Positions 44,787 through 55,793 of a stretch of 64,000 nucleotides of DNA are shown piece after piece. The stretch's first letter is position 1, and every line of letters begins with the position of its first letter. Both the position numbers and the translations under genes were made by a program. Source of the stretch: Pirellulales bacterium (GTDB lineage: Bacteria > Planctomycetota > Planctomycetia > Pirellulales > Lacipirellulaceae); the NCBI GenBank assembly GCA_028279215.1, contig JANQOF010000059.1, forward strand, positions 1-64,000, read 5' to 3'. The notes under the pieces are model-generated. The model saw only the letters and a program-made list of their open reading frames with translations, was not told where the DNA came from and made no database searches.

Positions 44787-46472
44787 TTATTCGGTCCCGA
44801 CCACCGTTTTTTGCATCATCTCGCCCAATCGGTCGAGGGCCTTGCTAGAGTCGGTGGCGGTGAGGTGGACGTGCAGAATGCTTGGACCCGACATGTTGGC
44901 CCAGGCCTTGTTTAGCGCTGCGTCGAAGTCGCCTTCGGTGAAGATTGCGTACCCGCTGCCGCCGCCTAGCACTTTGGGCAGCTCGTAGTAATTCCACGAG
45001 TGGATGTCGTTGAACTTGTACTCGCCGGGGTGAAGCAGTCGCTCGGTGCCGTACCCGCCGTTGTCGAGCACGATCACGATGGCAGGCACATTGCGGGCCA
45101 CCAGGCTCGAGAGTTCCATGCCGGTCATCTGAAACGCCCCATCGCCCACGATGGCGACCACTCGCGCCTCTGGCGACGCGGCCGACGCTCCGAGCGCCGC
45201 AGGCACGGCAAAGCCCATGGATGTGTAGTACGCCGGGCTCAAAAATTCGGTCCGCCCCCGCGTCGTTAACTCGGCCGACGCGAACAAAGCGTCGCCGATG
45301 TCGGCGATCACGATCGTTTCGTCCACCAACTGTTCGTCGAGCCGCGCAATCATGCGTTCGATGGTGATCTTCGCGTCGGGTTGCAACTCGAACGTCCGCT
45401 GGGGCGAGTCGGTGGGAGGCTGTGGAGGATTCTTCGGAATTGGGCAACGCGCGGCCAGCGCGGAAATGAAGTCGTCAAGGCGAACGTCGTGATAATGGTG
45501 ATGGCGTATGCGAAGCTGCTCGCTCGTGGCGTAAATGCAATCGCTCATGTCGAGTTCGGCCGTGTAGACGCCCAGGTTGATGTCGGTCATGAACGTACCG
45601 AGCATCACCACGCAGTCGCTTGCTTCGACGTATCGCGTCACTTCTTTCGGACCGAGCGCTCCTTCGTAGAGTCCCATGTACAACGGGTGCGTCTCGGCGA
45701 CGACGCCCTTGCCCAGCATGGTCGCCGCCATGGGAATGCCGGCCGCCTCGGCCAGTTTAAGCACTTGGTCTTGCAGCCCGAACCGATGGACCTCGACGCC
45801 CAACAGCAGAACGGGTTGCCGCGCGGTTTCGATCCTTTGAGCGGCCTCTTTCACCGCTTCGGCGAGCGCTCGGCTATCGCTCACCGTGGCGGGCACTTCG
45901 TACTCCGGCGTCTTGTCAGGCCGCACATGCACCATGTCGCGAGGGATTTCGAGGTACACGGGCCGGCTGAACCGTTTGCAGGCGGCCAGCACACGATCGA
46001 TCTCGCGAAACGCCGTATTGGCATCGTTGATCTCGGCGCCCGCCGCGCACAGCTTCTCGAACACGTCGTATTGCGTGCGAAAATGCCTCACCATGTGATG
46101 GAGTAGCGGGTTGTGAATGCGCTCGCGAAGTCCGGGCGAACCGGTGATCATCACCACCGGCGACTTCTCTGCATAGGCGCCGGCAATCGAGTTGCATACG
46201 CTCAACCCGCCCACGCAATACGTCACGCACAACGCACCCATACCTTTGACGCGCGCGTAGGCGTCGGCCGCAAAGCCCGCACAGTCTTCTCGCGTGCACC
46301 CAATGGCGTTGAGGTCGCTCTGCTCCAGCAGCGTGTAGAACGACAGCACGTAGTCGCCCGGGATGCCAAACACATCGCCAATGCCGTAATCTTGCAAGCG
46401 CTTGATCAGATACTCGCCAATCGACGGCGACGCGTCGAGACTTCCGTGGTGAGCGGGCACGGTCATGGGCAT
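44787..46472 (-). CDS. ThDP-dependent alpha-keto acid decarboxylase (PDC/IPDC-like)
   Basis: A 561-residue thiamine-diphosphate enzyme. The N-terminal region (EYLIKRLQDYGIGDVFGIPGD) and TREDCAGFAADAYARVKG with its catalytic glutamate match the pyruvate/indolepyruvate decarboxylase group. The cofactor motif GDGAFQMTGMELSSL followed by LDNGGYGTE lies near residue 445. The preferred start at 46472 follows GGGAG about 10 bases upstream. It stands at the right border of the polysaccharide region, beside a small membrane protein gene. The substrate among 2-oxo acids cannot be told. Confidence 0.85.
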   Translation of the reverse strand: MPMTVPAHHGSLDASPSIGEYLIKRLQDYGIGDVFGIPGDYVLSFYTLLEQSDLNAIGCTREDCAGFAADAYARVKGMGALCVTYCVGGLSVCNSIAGAYAEKSPVVMITGSPGLRERIHNPLLHHMVRHFRTQYDVFEKLCAAGAEINDANTAFREIDRVLAACKRFSRPVYLEIPRDMVHVRPDKTPEYEVPATVSDSRALAEAVKEAAQRIETARQPVLLLGVEVHRFGLQDQVLKLAEAAGIPMAATMLGKGVVAETHPLYMGLYEGALGPKEVTRYVEASDCVVMLGTFMTDINLGVYTAELDMSDCIYATSEQLRIRHHHYHDVRLDDFISALAARCPIPKNPPQPPTDSPQRTFELQPDAKITIERMIARLDEQLVDETIVIADIGDALFASAELTTRGRTEFLSPAYYTSMGFAVPAALGASAASPEARVVAIVGDGAFQMTGMELSSLVARNVPAIVIVLDNGGYGTERLLHPGEYKFNDIHSWNYYELPKVLGGGSGYAIFTEGDFDAALNKAWANMSGPSILHVHLTATDSSKALDRLGEMMQKTVVGTE

Positions 46473-46558
46473 GGCAGCGGTCTCCCGTCGGGGACGACAA
46501 GCAAAAGGAGCGACGATGGACAATTCGTCACCTTCACCCTAATTGTACCGCGTTCGAG

Positions 46559-46783
46559 CTACTCGCCAAACCGCTCGATTCGCTCAGGACGGCGGATGAC
46601 GAAGTACAGCAGCGCCCCAAGCAGGTTCCCAAAGAAGATGATGAGTGCCCAAAGTAGCTTGTCATTGCCTTCAGAAGGTTCCTTCATCAGGCACTCGATG
46701 AACATCCAGAACCAGAACACTGTAGCGAGCAGGCCAAGTAGCGCGACGAGACCAACGCAGGCAAAACCACCGGCAACTTCCAT
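46559..46783 (-). CDS. Small PLDc_N-type membrane protein
   Basis: A 74-residue protein with two membrane helices. WALIIFFGNLLGALLYFVIRRPER is the typical C-terminal motif of the PLDc_N family (named for its occurrence at the N-terminus of cardiolipin synthases, here split at residues 46-69). The start at 46783 has GGGAGG upstream, so it is well supported over the longer upstream frame. Its job is unknown. Confidence 0.75.
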   Translation of the reverse strand: MEVAGGFACVGLVALLGLLATVFWFWMFIECLMKEPSEGNDKLLWALIIFFGNLLGALLYFVIRRPERIERFGE

Positions 46784-46870
46784 CGACTTCCCTCCCAATA
46801 GAACATAGGTATAGACGCTATTCGGCAGTCTATTCGCCGGCGCCGCACGAATATTGGCAACGAGCAACAG

Positions 46871-47899
46871 CTAATTCGTGATCAACCTGCCCACACTACC
46901 TTTGTCGACCGGTGCTATCACACCTCGCTCAGTGACGATTCCGGAAATCAAATCAGCCGGTGTCACATCGAACGCCGGGTTGTAGACATTGACTCCGTCC
47001 GGCGCAAACGTCACTCCGCCGGGCTGCGTAACTTCCTCCGCGGCGCGCTCTTCGATGGGAATCTCATCGCCCGAGGCGAGTGATAGATCGAACGTCGTAC
47101 TTGGCGCGGCGACGTAAAATGGCAAGTCGTGCGCCTTGCACAATAGGGCGACGCTGTAGGTGCCAATCTTGTTCGCGGCGTCGCCGTTGGCGGCAATGCG
47201 ATCGGCCCCCACGATGGCTGCCGCAACGCGGCCCTCCCGCATGACGTGCGCGGCCATCGAGTCGCATATGAGGGTCGCTTCTACCCCACGGTCGTTGAGT
47301 TCCCACATAGTCAGTCGACTTCCCTGCAGCAACGGTCGTGTTTCGTCGGCATAGACGTGTGGCGCGAATCCGCGGCGGTGTAGTTCGAACAGCACGGCGA
47401 GCGCGGTGCCGTCGCCTCCGGTGGCCAGCGCGCCAGTGTTGCAGTGAGTCAAAATGCCGCTCGCTTTGGAAAGTGTTCGCTCCAGTAAGTCGGCCCCATG
47501 TCGTCCGATCGCCGCGCATTGTTCGGCGTCTTCGGCATGAATCGCGCGGGCTTCGGTCAACAGACACTCGGCAAGGTCGGCGTCAGACGCGTCTTCGGCA
47601 ACGCGCCGCATGCGATCGAGCGCCCAAAACAGGTTCACGGCTGTCGGCCGACTGGTGGCAAGGTGATCGCATGCCGTCTTGATGCTCTCGTGCGAGTCGC
47701 TTGCCGCCAGCACCACACCATACGCGGCGGCGATACCAATGGCCGGAGCCCCGCGGACCGATAGTTTCTTGATCGCCCACCATACGTCGTCGACTGTATC
47801 GCAATTGAGTACGGCTGTCTTGACGGGCAGTTTCGTTTGATCGATCAGCCGCAGGTGACCATCGGCGTCGCCGACCCATTCAATGGTGGGTGTCGACAT
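46871..47899 (-). CDS. mtnA: S-methyl-5-thioribose-1-phosphate isomerase
   Basis: A 342-residue eIF2B-like isomerase of the methionine salvage pathway. It converts methylthioribose-1-phosphate to methylthioribulose-1-phosphate. ILTHCNTGALATGGDGTAL near residue 146, DETRPLLQGSRLT near 185 and IVGADRIAANGDAANKIGTY near 227 carry the conserved cysteine and aspartate. The usual length is about 340-370 residues. It is 2 bases from the start region of the uvrA gene on the same strand; no other salvage gene is in the window. Confidence 0.9.
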   Translation of the reverse strand: MSTPTIEWVGDADGHLRLIDQTKLPVKTAVLNCDTVDDVWWAIKKLSVRGAPAIGIAAAYGVVLAASDSHESIKTACDHLATSRPTAVNLFWALDRMRRVAEDASDADLAECLLTEARAIHAEDAEQCAAIGRHGADLLERTLSKASGILTHCNTGALATGGDGTALAVLFELHRRGFAPHVYADETRPLLQGSRLTMWELNDRGVEATLICDSMAAHVMREGRVAAAIVGADRIAANGDAANKIGTYSVALLCKAHDLPFYVAAPSTTFDLSLASGDEIPIEERAAEEVTQPGGVTFAPDGVNVYNPAFDVTPADLISGIVTERGVIAPVDKGSVGRLITN

Positions 47900-47901
47900 G
47901 G

Positions 47902-50900
47902 TTAGCTCACTCCCGCGCCTTGCACCGCGTCGAGATGCTCGCGCAAGAATCCTTCCAGGTCGCCACGATGCAAATCGTCGAGCGAGGTGAAGTAGAGTCG
48001 TACGCGATCACGATCGGCCGAGTCGTTGTCGAGCACCTGCTCCGCGGCCAAATCGGTCACGCGGCCCAGTTGGAACGCTCCTTTGGGGCCGTTGAGAACC
48101 AGCTCGATGTTCTCAGCTCGCTTGGTAACCACCGTTGCCCATGGGTCGCTCGAGCCCGGTACCATCAAATGCACAAGCACTTTGTTGTTCCAAAGGAATT
48201 GGCCTTTGCTGGCCACGTCGTCGAGTAGTTCGAACACCTCCTCGAGCAACTCGGTTGGCCAGGCGACCTTCTTGCCAGGTGTAAAGCCCTTACGCGTGGT
48301 ATGCCACTTCTGGCCAAGCACCTTCCAGGGCATCAGGTCTTCGGGTTTCTTTTCCTTGCGTTCGGTAAACTGCTTGAAGCCTTCCACCGCCCGCTCTAGG
48401 AATCGCCAAAACTCTGGTTTGTCGATTTCGTCGAGTGAATGCGCCGCAATCTGCACCTCTTGCCAAGGGCCGGTGAGGTTCTTGCACTTCACCCGCGGGC
48501 CGCTACCGTAGGCTTCGATGTCGTCCATGTCGTTCAGCGGCGGCAGCTGCAAGTCGGCGAGCAGCTTGTCGCGATCAAACGTTCGTTTGGCGGTGCGAAA
48601 CTTTAGCTTCACCAACCACTTCTCACCCGTGAGTGCGTGAAAGAACCATCCGTCGCTCTTGGTGTGGCCGGTCACTTCGACCACCGAGCGGTGATTCCAA
48701 TTCGTGGGGGCAAAGTCACCCAATTCCTGGATCTGTCGCTCGACTCGCTCGACGATCTCGCCGTCCCACCGACAGGCGTCGCCATCGCGGGCGACACGCT
48801 CGATCGTGTGCCAATGACGTCCGTCGACTTCCCAGGGCATCTTCGTATCCTCGCCAACCCGATCGAGATCGACGTCGCCATCGCGCGACGCGTCGATCAC
48901 GTGTGGGTCGTACACCGTTCGCTTCTTGTAGGGACCAGCTTCCAACACCGGTGCGAGAGCGACCGCCGTGTGAGATACGAATCCGCTGGATTGTGATTTC
49001 CGACCCTTCTTACTCTTACTTGCCGCTTGTTCGACCAGCATCTCGGGCGTTCCGCATGCAACGACTTCACCGCCGCCCGCGCCGGCTTCCGGTCCGATGT
49101 CGATCAGCCAGTCACACGTCTTAATCACGTCGAGATTGTGTTCGATTACTACGACCGTATTGCCAAGATCGACCAACCGTTGCAAGACGTCGAGCAACTT
49201 CGCAAGGTCGTCGAAGTGGAGGCCTGTGGTCGGTTCGTCGAGTAGGTAGAGGGTTTGCCCAGTGTCGGGCCGCGCGAGTTCAGCCGCCAGCTTGACCCGC
49301 TGCGCTTCGCCGCCTGAGAGGGTGGGGGCGCTTTGCCCCAACGTCAGGTAGTCGAGACCCACATCGCAGAGCGTTTGGAGCACGCGGCGGATTTTCGGAA
49401 TGTTCTCAAAAAGTTCAAGCGCCTCGCGGCAACTCATGTGCAGTACGTCGGCGATCGTCTTGCCACGATACTTCACGCTGAGCGTGTCGGGATTGTAGCG
49501 CGACCCGCCGCACGTTTCACAAGTGATCCAAACATCGGGCAAGAAATGCATTTCGACACAATACTCCCCTGCCCCTTCGCACTCGTCGCAACGTCCGCCG
49601 GCTACGTTGAAGCTGAATTGCCGTGCGGTGTAGCCACGCAGCTTCGAAGCCGGAAGTTGGGCGAACAGTTGACGGATGAGGTCGAACACGCCCGTGTAGG
49701 TCGCTGGGTTTGAAGTAGGCGTGTTGCCTAGCGGTTGCTGATCGACCCGAATCACCTTATTGATTTGTTCGACACCTTCAATCGCGTCGTGGGCGCCCGG
49801 GACGGTGCCCGCACGGTGCAGCGAACGTGCCAGTGTGTTGTACAACACGTCTTCGACGAGCGAACTTTTGCCACTACCAGAAACACCAGTGACCGCCGTG
49901 AGCGCGCCGAGCGGAATGTCGACTGTCACGTGCTTGAGATTATTGTGGCGAGCATTCACAACGCGGAGCGTAGGCCCTGAAAGAGACTCGTCGATTCGTC
50001 GGGTCTCTGGAATCGGAAGAGCCTTCTTGCCACTAAGGTAAGGCCCCGTGACGCTCGCGCGGCGTTTGGCGACTTGGGCTGGGGTGCCACGCGCAACGAT
50101 TTCGCCGCCGAGCCGACCGGCCGCGGGACCGAAGTCGAGCAGGGCGTCGGCGCTCTCGACCACTTCGCGATCGTGCTCCACAACGAGCAACGTGTTGCCC
50201 AGGTCGCGCAGCTTGTGGAGCGCTGCGATCAACCGAGTGTTGTCCCGCGGGTGCAGTCCAATCGTTGGCTCGTCCAACACGTACAGCACACCTACTAGTC
50301 CGCTACCGACTTGGCTGGCCAGCCGAATACGTTGCGACTCGCCACCCGAGAGCGTGGGCGCGCCGCGACCAAGCGTCAAATAATCGAGTCCCACATCGAC
50401 GAGGAAGGTGAGTCGGTTGGTGACTTCTTTAACCAGCTCGCCGGCCACTTTTCTTTCACGCGCCGACAACTTCCATTTCTTCGCCTGAGCCAATAGTTCG
50501 CCCAACGGCGTGCGACCGATTTGTTCGATGGTGGACTTGCGGAATCGCACGGCCGAGGCATCGTCGCGCAAGCGACTTCCGCCGCACTCGCTACACTCAA
50601 TCTCGTCGACCAGATGTTCCAGGGCTGTGCGAAGGCGCACCGACAACTTCGAAGCCTCCTCGAGCGCCGGATACAGGCCCTTGAATTGGAAGCGTAGAAG
50701 CGGCCGTTGAGATACTTTGGGTGAACTTTCCTCGCTGCCTACCTCAATCCACTCTTCGCCTGTTCCATACAATACGATTCGCCGCTGCTTGGCATTGAGC
50801 TTCTGGTAGGGCACGTCGAGTGGGATGCCGGTGTGGCGGTGGAGTGCATCGAGCATTGCTTGCGACAATTCCAGGCGCATGTCGGGCCACAGCAGGATGG

Positions 50901-53900
50901 CGCCCTGGGCGAGCGTGAGTTCGCTGTCGCGCAGCAACGCCGCCGGATTGGCGCCCACCTGCGTGCCGAGACCTTCGCACGCGGGGCACCAGCCGAGCGA
51001 ACTATTGAACGAGAAGTTGTGCGGCGAGAGCAGCGTGAAACTCCGTCCGCACGACTCACACGCCAAGTGCTGGCTGTGCGTCTTGGTCTCCCATCGCGGC
51101 TCGGGTTGGTTTTCGTCGACGTACGCGACGCGCATGGTGCCTTTGCCGACCGCCAGTGCGTTTTCTACACTCTCGGCCAGGCGGCCTCGCCCCGATTTCT
51201 TGACAGTGACGCGGTCGATCACCACTTCGACCTCGTGCTTGCGGCGACGGGTCAACGTGGGTACGTCGTCGAGTGGGTAGGTGGTGCCATCGACACGGAC
51301 GCGCAGATAGCCTTGGTCGGCGAGCGACTTCCATAGCTTGTCGTACTGCTCACCTACTTCGATATCGACGGGCGACAACAAATAGAGTTTCTTGCCTTCT
51401 GGTTCGGCAATGATTTTGTCGACAATGTCGTCGACTGTCTGCTTGCCGACCGGCAGGTCGCATTCGGGGCAGTAGGGATTGCCCAGGCGTGCGAATAGCA
51501 CGCGAAAGTAATCATAGATCTCGGTCACCGTGCCGACCGTCGAGCGTGGCGTGTGGCCGGTGCTACGCTGTTCGATCGCGATGGCCGGCGAAAGCCCCTC
51601 GATGTGCTCGAGCGCCGGCTTCTGCATTTGGCCAACGAACTGTCGAGCGTACGAACTCAAGCTCTCGACATATCGTCGTTGCCCTTCGGCGTAGATGGTG
51701 TCCATGGCCAGCGAGGTTTTGCCCGAACCGCTCGGCCCACAGCATACAGTGAACTCTTCGCGGGGAATCTTGACGTCGACGCCTCGCAAATTGTGCTGCT
51801 CGGCTCCGCGGACCTCAATGTGGGTCGCCTCTTTCACTTTCGCTTTGTTCGCTTTGCCCGCGCGGCCATTGGTTGTGTGCGAACCGTTGAGAACTGGGAT
51901 CAGTGCTTCGCCGGTGTGCGAACGGGAATGCGCGGAGGTGCTATGCTTGCGACTCTTTCCGTTCCGCAACTCAGTCTTGGCGAAATCGGCCACCTGCTCG
52001 GGTGTTCCTGCACAAACTACTTGGCCTCCGTCGCGCCCACCCTCAGGTCCAATGTCGATGATCCAGTCCGCCGTCTTAATGACGTCGAGGTTGTGTTCGA
52101 CGACGAGCACGGTGTTTCCTGCGTCGACAAAGTCGTGCAGCACCTTGAGCAATAGTTCGATGTCGGCGAAGTGCAGTCCTGTGGTGGGTTCGTCGAGCAC
52201 GTAGAGCGTCTTGCCGGTCGACTTCTTGACCAGTTCGCGAGCCAGCTTGACCCGCTGCGCCTCGCCGCCGGAGAGCGTGGGCGAAGGTTGCCCAAGTTTG
52301 AGGTAATCGAGCCCTACCGCGTGCAGCGTGGCCAGCTTGTCCGCAACTGGCGGGATGGCCTCAAAGTGGTCGAGTGCTTCTTGGATGTCCATCTCCAGCA
52401 CATCGGAAATGCTCTTGCCTTTGTACAGCACGCCTAGCGTTTCGCGGTTGAAGCGGTGGCCTTCGCACACCGGGCACGTGACCCAGATGTCGGCCAGAAA
52501 GTCCATTTCGAGTTTGTTCGCCCCGTTGCCATCGCATGCTTCGCATCGACCGCCGGCCACGTTGAAGCTGAACCGACCCGGCTTGAATCCCCGCCGCTTC
52601 GACTCAGGTAGCTGCGCGAAAAGCTTACGAATCTCGTCGAACACCTTGATGTAGGTTGCCGGATTCGACCGGGGAGTGCGACCAATTGGCGACTGGTCGA
52701 TCGAGATCACCTTATCGAGGTTCTCGAGCCCTTCGATTCGGTCGTGCGCTCCGGGCTCGCCCTTGCCGTTCATCAGGTCGCGGCGAAGCGCCTCCATGAG
52801 GATGTCGCTCACCAGCGAACTCTTCCCCGAGCCCGATACGCCCGTCACACACACAAATCTGCCGAGCGGCACCTCGAAGTCGACCCCTTTTAGGTTGTTG
52901 TGGCGAGCATTGACGATGCGCAAGGTGGCCTGCTTCTGGCCGTTGCCAGACTGATTCCCCTCTCCCTCCGGAAGAGGGGCTAGGGGTGAGGGCGCCGCAC
53001 CGTTGTTACTAGAGTTTCCGTTATGTGCGACTGAGCCTAATACCCCTCGCCTGTCGCTTGGGATCGGTATTTCACGACTCCCAGCCAGAAACGCGCCGGT
53101 GACGCTCTTCTTACTCTTTGTGAGTTGCTCCGATGTTCCGGTTGCGACCACATAGCCGCCCTTCACACCGGGACCGGGGCCGAAGTCGATCAAGTGATCG
53201 GCCGCCCGCATGGTGTCTTCGTCGTGCTCGACCACGACGACGGTGTTTCCCATGTCGCGTAGGCGTTCGAGCGTGGCGAGCAACCGATCGTTGTCGCGCG
53301 GATGCAGGCCGATCGAAGGTTCGTCGAGAATGTACAACACGCCGACCAGCCCGCAGCCGATTTGGCCGGCCAGTCGTATGCGTTGCGACTCACCGCCCGA
53401 AAGTGTTGGCGCCGTGCGATTCAGTGACAAGTAATCGAGCCCCACATTGGTAAGAAAGCCGAGTCGCCCGCGAATCTCCTTGAGCACTTCGGTGGCGATC
53501 ACCGCTTGTGCGCCTTCAAGCTCCAAATCGCTGAAGAACTCAGCCGCGTCGCTGACCGGCAAGTCGCATACTTCAGGCAGCGATAGGTTCGGCCGATCGG
53601 CGAAGCTCTTAGCGGTGGTCTTCAATCGAACCGAGCGGGCCTGCGGATTGAGTCGCGCGCCGCCGCAATCGCTGCATTCGAGAATCCGCATGTAGCTCTC
53701 GAGTTTTTTCACCTGCGTCGCGCTCTTGGACGAACGGTATTTGTCCAGCAGATCGGCGACAATTCCTTCAAACTCTCCACCGTACTTCTGGCTACTCTTA
53801 CCGGCGCGCCAAGTGAACGTGATATGTTCGTCGCCCGTGCCCCACAACCAAACGCCGCGCAGCTCGTCAGATAAGTCCTGCCATGGTGTCTCGAGCAGCG

Positions 53901-55002
53901 AGCCTTCTTCGAGGTCCCACTTACGCTCAATGGTGTCGGCCACGCCCTTGTAAATGTGTCGCTTCCAGCGACCGAGATCCTTCCACTTGCCGATCAGTTC
54001 GATCGCGCCTTGGGCAAACGACAAACTCGGGTCGGGCACCAGCAACTCGGGCGCGAAGCTGTAGTATTCGCCTAGGCCGTCACAATCGAGGCACATTCCC
54101 TGCGGGCTATTGAAGCTAAAGAGCTGTGGTGTTGGTGGATCGAAACTCAGCCCACAGGTCGTGCACGCAAAGTGACTCGACAGTGCAATGTCCCCATCGC
54201 GGAGGCCCGCCCGCCGGCGCTTGGTGCTCTTCCCTGTCGGCGCATTATTCTCATCGGCTTCGACGGCTATCACCAAGTTGCCGCCACCCAACTTTAGCGC
54301 CGCGTCCACTGCCTCGCCTAATCGCCCGCGGATGTTGGCCCCCGTGACCAGGCGGTCGATCACTACTTCGATGTCGTGCCGCATTTGCCGATCGAGCGAT
54401 TGGTCGACCGATAGTTGCACAACGTTGCCATCGACCCGCGCGCGGACGTAGCCTTGCTTTTGCAAGTCTTCGAACAGGTCGCGGAACTCACCCTTCTGCT
54501 GACGCACAACCGGCGCGAGCACCGCGAACTTCGTCTTGGCGGGCAGCATGAGAATGTGCCCCATGATTTGTTCGCGGGTTTGTGCAGTGATCGGTTGATC
54601 GCACTTGGGGCAATGGCCCCGGCCTACGCGGGCGTAAAGCACGCGCAGAAAGTCGTAGATCTCCGTAATCGTGCCCACGGTCGATCTCGGATTGGTGCCC
54701 GACGACTTCTGCGAGATGGAGATCGACGGCGACAGACCGCTGAGGTGGTCGACATCGGGTTTGGGCATCTGCCCTAGAAACTGTCGGGCGAACGTCGAGA
54801 GGCTCTCTACGTACCTCCGCTGCCCTTCGGCGTATAATGTGTCGAACGCCAGCGAGCTTTTTCCGGACCCCGAGACGCCGGTCAGACAGATTAGCTTGTT
54901 GCGTGGCAACGTCACGTCGACGTTCTGCAGGTTGTGCTCACGGGCTCCTTTGATGACGATATCGGCGGCGGGCATCGGGCGTCCTTGCAAGGCGGGCAGC
55001 AT
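47902..55002 (-). CDS. uvrA: Tandem-fused UvrA (covalent dimer) with duplicated C-terminal domain
   Basis: A 2366-residue protein made of two complete UvrA copies and a tail. UvrA finds DNA damage and loads UvrB; it normally works as a homodimer of about 940-residue chains. Four Walker A motifs are seen: about residues 42-49 and 715-725 in copy 1, about 1085-1092 and 1705-1715 in copy 2. Each copy has the UvrA zinc sites (for example CPKC and CEAC in copy 1, CESC and CDEC in copy 2). The tail from about 2050 contains two related units that begin [12 protein letters not shown] and [13 protein letters not shown] 35-residue insert in copy 1 is encoded by a palindromic repeat. A start at 54975 (MPAADIV) is equally possible. 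Confidence 0.9.
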   Translation of the reverse strand: MLPALQGRPMPAADIVIKGAREHNLQNVDVTLPRNKLICLTGVSGSGKSSLAFDTLYAEGQRRYVESLSTFARQFLGQMPKPDVDHLSGLSPSISISQKSSGTNPRSTVGTITEIYDFLRVLYARVGRGHCPKCDQPITAQTREQIMGHILMLPAKTKFAVLAPVVRQQKGEFRDLFEDLQKQGYVRARVDGNVVQLSVDQSLDRQMRHDIEVVIDRLVTGANIRGRLGEAVDAALKLGGGNLVIAVEADENNAPTGKSTKRRRAGLRDGDIALSSHFACTTCGLSFDPPTPQLFSFNSPQGMCLDCDGLGEYYSFAPELLVPDPSLSFAQGAIELIGKWKDLGRWKRHIYKGVADTIERKWDLEEGSLLETPWQDLSDELRGVWLWGTGDEHITFTWRAGKSSQKYGGEFEGIVADLLDKYRSSKSATQVKKLESYMRILECSDCGGARLNPQARSVRLKTTAKSFADRPNLSLPEVCDLPVSDAAEFFSDLELEGAQAVIATEVLKEIRGRLGFLTNVGLDYLSLNRTAPTLSGGESQRIRLAGQIGCGLVGVLYILDEPSIGLHPRDNDRLLATLERLRDMGNTVVVVEHDEDTMRAADHLIDFGPGPGVKGGYVVATGTSEQLTKSKKSVTGAFLAGSREIPIPSDRRGVLGSVAHNGNSSNNGAAPSPLAPLPEGEGNQSGNGQKQATLRIVNARHNNLKGVDFEVPLGRFVCVTGVSGSGKSSLVSDILMEALRRDLMNGKGEPGAHDRIEGLENLDKVISIDQSPIGRTPRSNPATYIKVFDEIRKLFAQLPESKRRGFKPGRFSFNVAGGRCEACDGNGANKLEMDFLADIWVTCPVCEGHRFNRETLGVLYKGKSISDVLEMDIQEALDHFEAIPPVADKLATLHAVGLDYLKLGQPSPTLSGGEAQRVKLARELVKKSTGKTLYVLDEPTTGLHFADIELLLKVLHDFVDAGNTVLVVEHNLDVIKTADWIIDIGPEGGRDGGQVVCAGTPEQVADFAKTELRNGKSRKHSTSAHSRSHTGEALIPVLNGSHTTNGRAGKANKAKVKEATHIEVRGAEQHNLRGVDVKIPREEFTVCCGPSGSGKTSLAMDTIYAEGQRRYVESLSSYARQFVGQMQKPALEHIEGLSPAIAIEQRSTGHTPRSTVGTVTEIYDYFRVLFARLGNPYCPECDLPVGKQTVDDIVDKIIAEPEGKKLYLLSPVDIEVGEQYDKLWKSLADQGYLRVRVDGTTYPLDDVPTLTRRRKHEVEVVIDRVTVKKSGRGRLAESVENALAVGKGTMRVAYVDENQPEPRWETKTHSQHLACESCGRSFTLLSPHNFSFNSSLGWCPACEGLGTQVGANPAALLRDSELTLAQGAILLWPDMRLELSQAMLDALHRHTGIPLDVPYQKLNAKQRRIVLYGTGEEWIEVGSEESSPKVSQRPLLRFQFKGLYPALEEASKLSVRLRTALEHLVDEIECSECGGSRLRDDASAVRFRKSTIEQIGRTPLGELLAQAKKWKLSARERKVAGELVKEVTNRLTFLVDVGLDYLTLGRGAPTLSGGESQRIRLASQVGSGLVGVLYVLDEPTIGLHPRDNTRLIAALHKLRDLGNTLLVVEHDREVVESADALLDFGPAAGRLGGEIVARGTPAQVAKRRASVTGPYLSGKKALPIPETRRIDESLSGPTLRVVNARHNNLKHVTVDIPLGALTAVTGVSGSGKSSLVEDVLYNTLARSLHRAGTVPGAHDAIEGVEQINKVIRVDQQPLGNTPTSNPATYTGVFDLIRQLFAQLPASKLRGYTARQFSFNVAGGRCDECEGAGEYCVEMHFLPDVWITCETCGGSRYNPDTLSVKYRGKTIADVLHMSCREALELFENIPKIRRVLQTLCDVGLDYLTLGQSAPTLSGGEAQRVKLAAELARPDTGQTLYLLDEPTTGLHFDDLAKLLDVLQRLVDLGNTVVVIEHNLDVIKTCDWLIDIGPEAGAGGGEVVACGTPEMLVEQAASKSKKGRKSQSSGFVSHTAVALAPVLEAGPYKKRTVYDPHVIDASRDGDVDLDRVGEDTKMPWEVDGRHWHTIERVARDGDACRWDGEIVERVERQIQELGDFAPTNWNHRSVVEVTGHTKSDGWFFHALTGEKWLVKLKFRTAKRTFDRDKLLADLQLPPLNDMDDIEAYGSGPRVKCKNLTGPWQEVQIAAHSLDEIDKPEFWRFLERAVEGFKQFTERKEKKPEDLMPWKVLGQKWHTTRKGFTPGKKVAWPTELLEEVFELLDDVASKGQFLWNNKVLVHLMVPGSSDPWATVVTKRAENIELVLNGPKGAFQLGRVTDLAAEQVLDNDSADRDRVRLYFTSLDDLHRGDLEGFLREHLDAVQGAGVS
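52957..52993 (-). repeat. Palindromic repeat in frame within uvrA
   Basis: CCCCTCT (52957-52963) and AGAGGGG (52973-52979) are complementary arms around CCCTCCGGA, followed by GGGTGAGGG-type sequence. Hairpins of the form CCCTCTCCC...GGGTGAGGG are a known dispersed type between genes in many bacteria. Here it is read in frame as [12 protein letters not shown], between the two nucleotide-binding domains of UvrA copy 1. Confidence 0.6.
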
Positions 55003-55080
55003 CGACTGGGTGAGCGCGAACCACTCATTATACGAATCTCATCTCGCGCCGCAAAGATTGAGAATTCATCGGAGTTACGA

Positions 55081-55785
55081 ATGAGAAACCACTTTGCAAC
55101 GCGATTCTTAGGCCTCGTGCTCGCGGCGCTAGCAGGCGTTTGCCCGTCGCGGAACGCCGAAGCGGAACAACACGATCGATGGGCGGACGACATGATCCGT
55201 TTCGCGCAGCAGGATAGGGAGTACCCCACTCGGTCGGGCGCCGTAGTGTTTGTGGGTAGCTCGAGCATCAGGTTGTGGAATTTGGAGAAGAGCTTTTCCG
55301 ACCTCGATCCGGCTCCGCTCAATCGCGGGTTCGGCGGCTCGGAGCTAGAGGACTCTGTGCGGCACGTCGATCTACTGATCAACAAACACGAGCCGCGGTT
55401 GGTGGTGGTCTACGCCGGCGACAACGACGTTGCTGGCGGCAAAGACGCGGCGCGCGTCGTTGGCGATTTCAAGCAGCTAGTGCAATTGATTCAATCGAAC
55501 TTGCCGCGTACCAACATCGCGTACATCGCCATTAAACCAAGCATTGCGCGATGGAACCTTTCGGATACCATGCACGAGGCGAACCGTCAGATCGCCGAGT
55601 TGTGTGCCGAGAACGAGCGATTGACCTTCGTTGATGTCTGGGAACCAATGCTCGGCGAGGACGGAAAGCCGCGGAAGGAGTTGTTCCAAGACGACGGATT
55701 GCACCTCAACGAGGACGGATACGAGCTCTGGGCGTCGCTCCTCGCGCCGGTGATTGACCCAAGTGACGAAGAGCATCAGCCGTAG
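55081..55785 (+). CDS. Secreted SGNH/GDSL-family hydrolase
   Basis: A 234-residue protein. A signal peptide covers about 1-22 and is followed by the SGNH blocks: VFVGSSSIRLW near residue 55 (nucleophile serine), a GGSEL motif, YAGDNDVAGG with the Asn and Gly of block III, and DGLHLNEDGYELW with the Asp-x-x-His pair. The substrate could be an ester or polysaccharide. It opens a plus-strand transcript with hemW 8 bases later. ATG at 55081 was chosen since it begins the signal peptide. Confidence 0.78.
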   Translation: MRNHFATRFLGLVLAALAGVCPSRNAEAEQHDRWADDMIRFAQQDREYPTRSGAVVFVGSSSIRLWNLEKSFSDLDPAPLNRGFGGSELEDSVRHVDLLINKHEPRLVVVYAGDNDVAGGKDAARVVGDFKQLVQLIQSNLPRTNIAYIAIKPSIARWNLSDTMHEANRQIAELCAENERLTFVDVWEPMLGEDGKPRKELFQDDGLHLNEDGYELWASLLAPVIDPSDEEHQP

Positions 55786-55793
55786 CCCAAGGT

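Noticed and set aside
47902..55002. Several long open frames on the strand opposite uvrA
   Set aside because: They are explained by the codon bias of the uvrA gene; none has a ribosome site or resembles a known protein.
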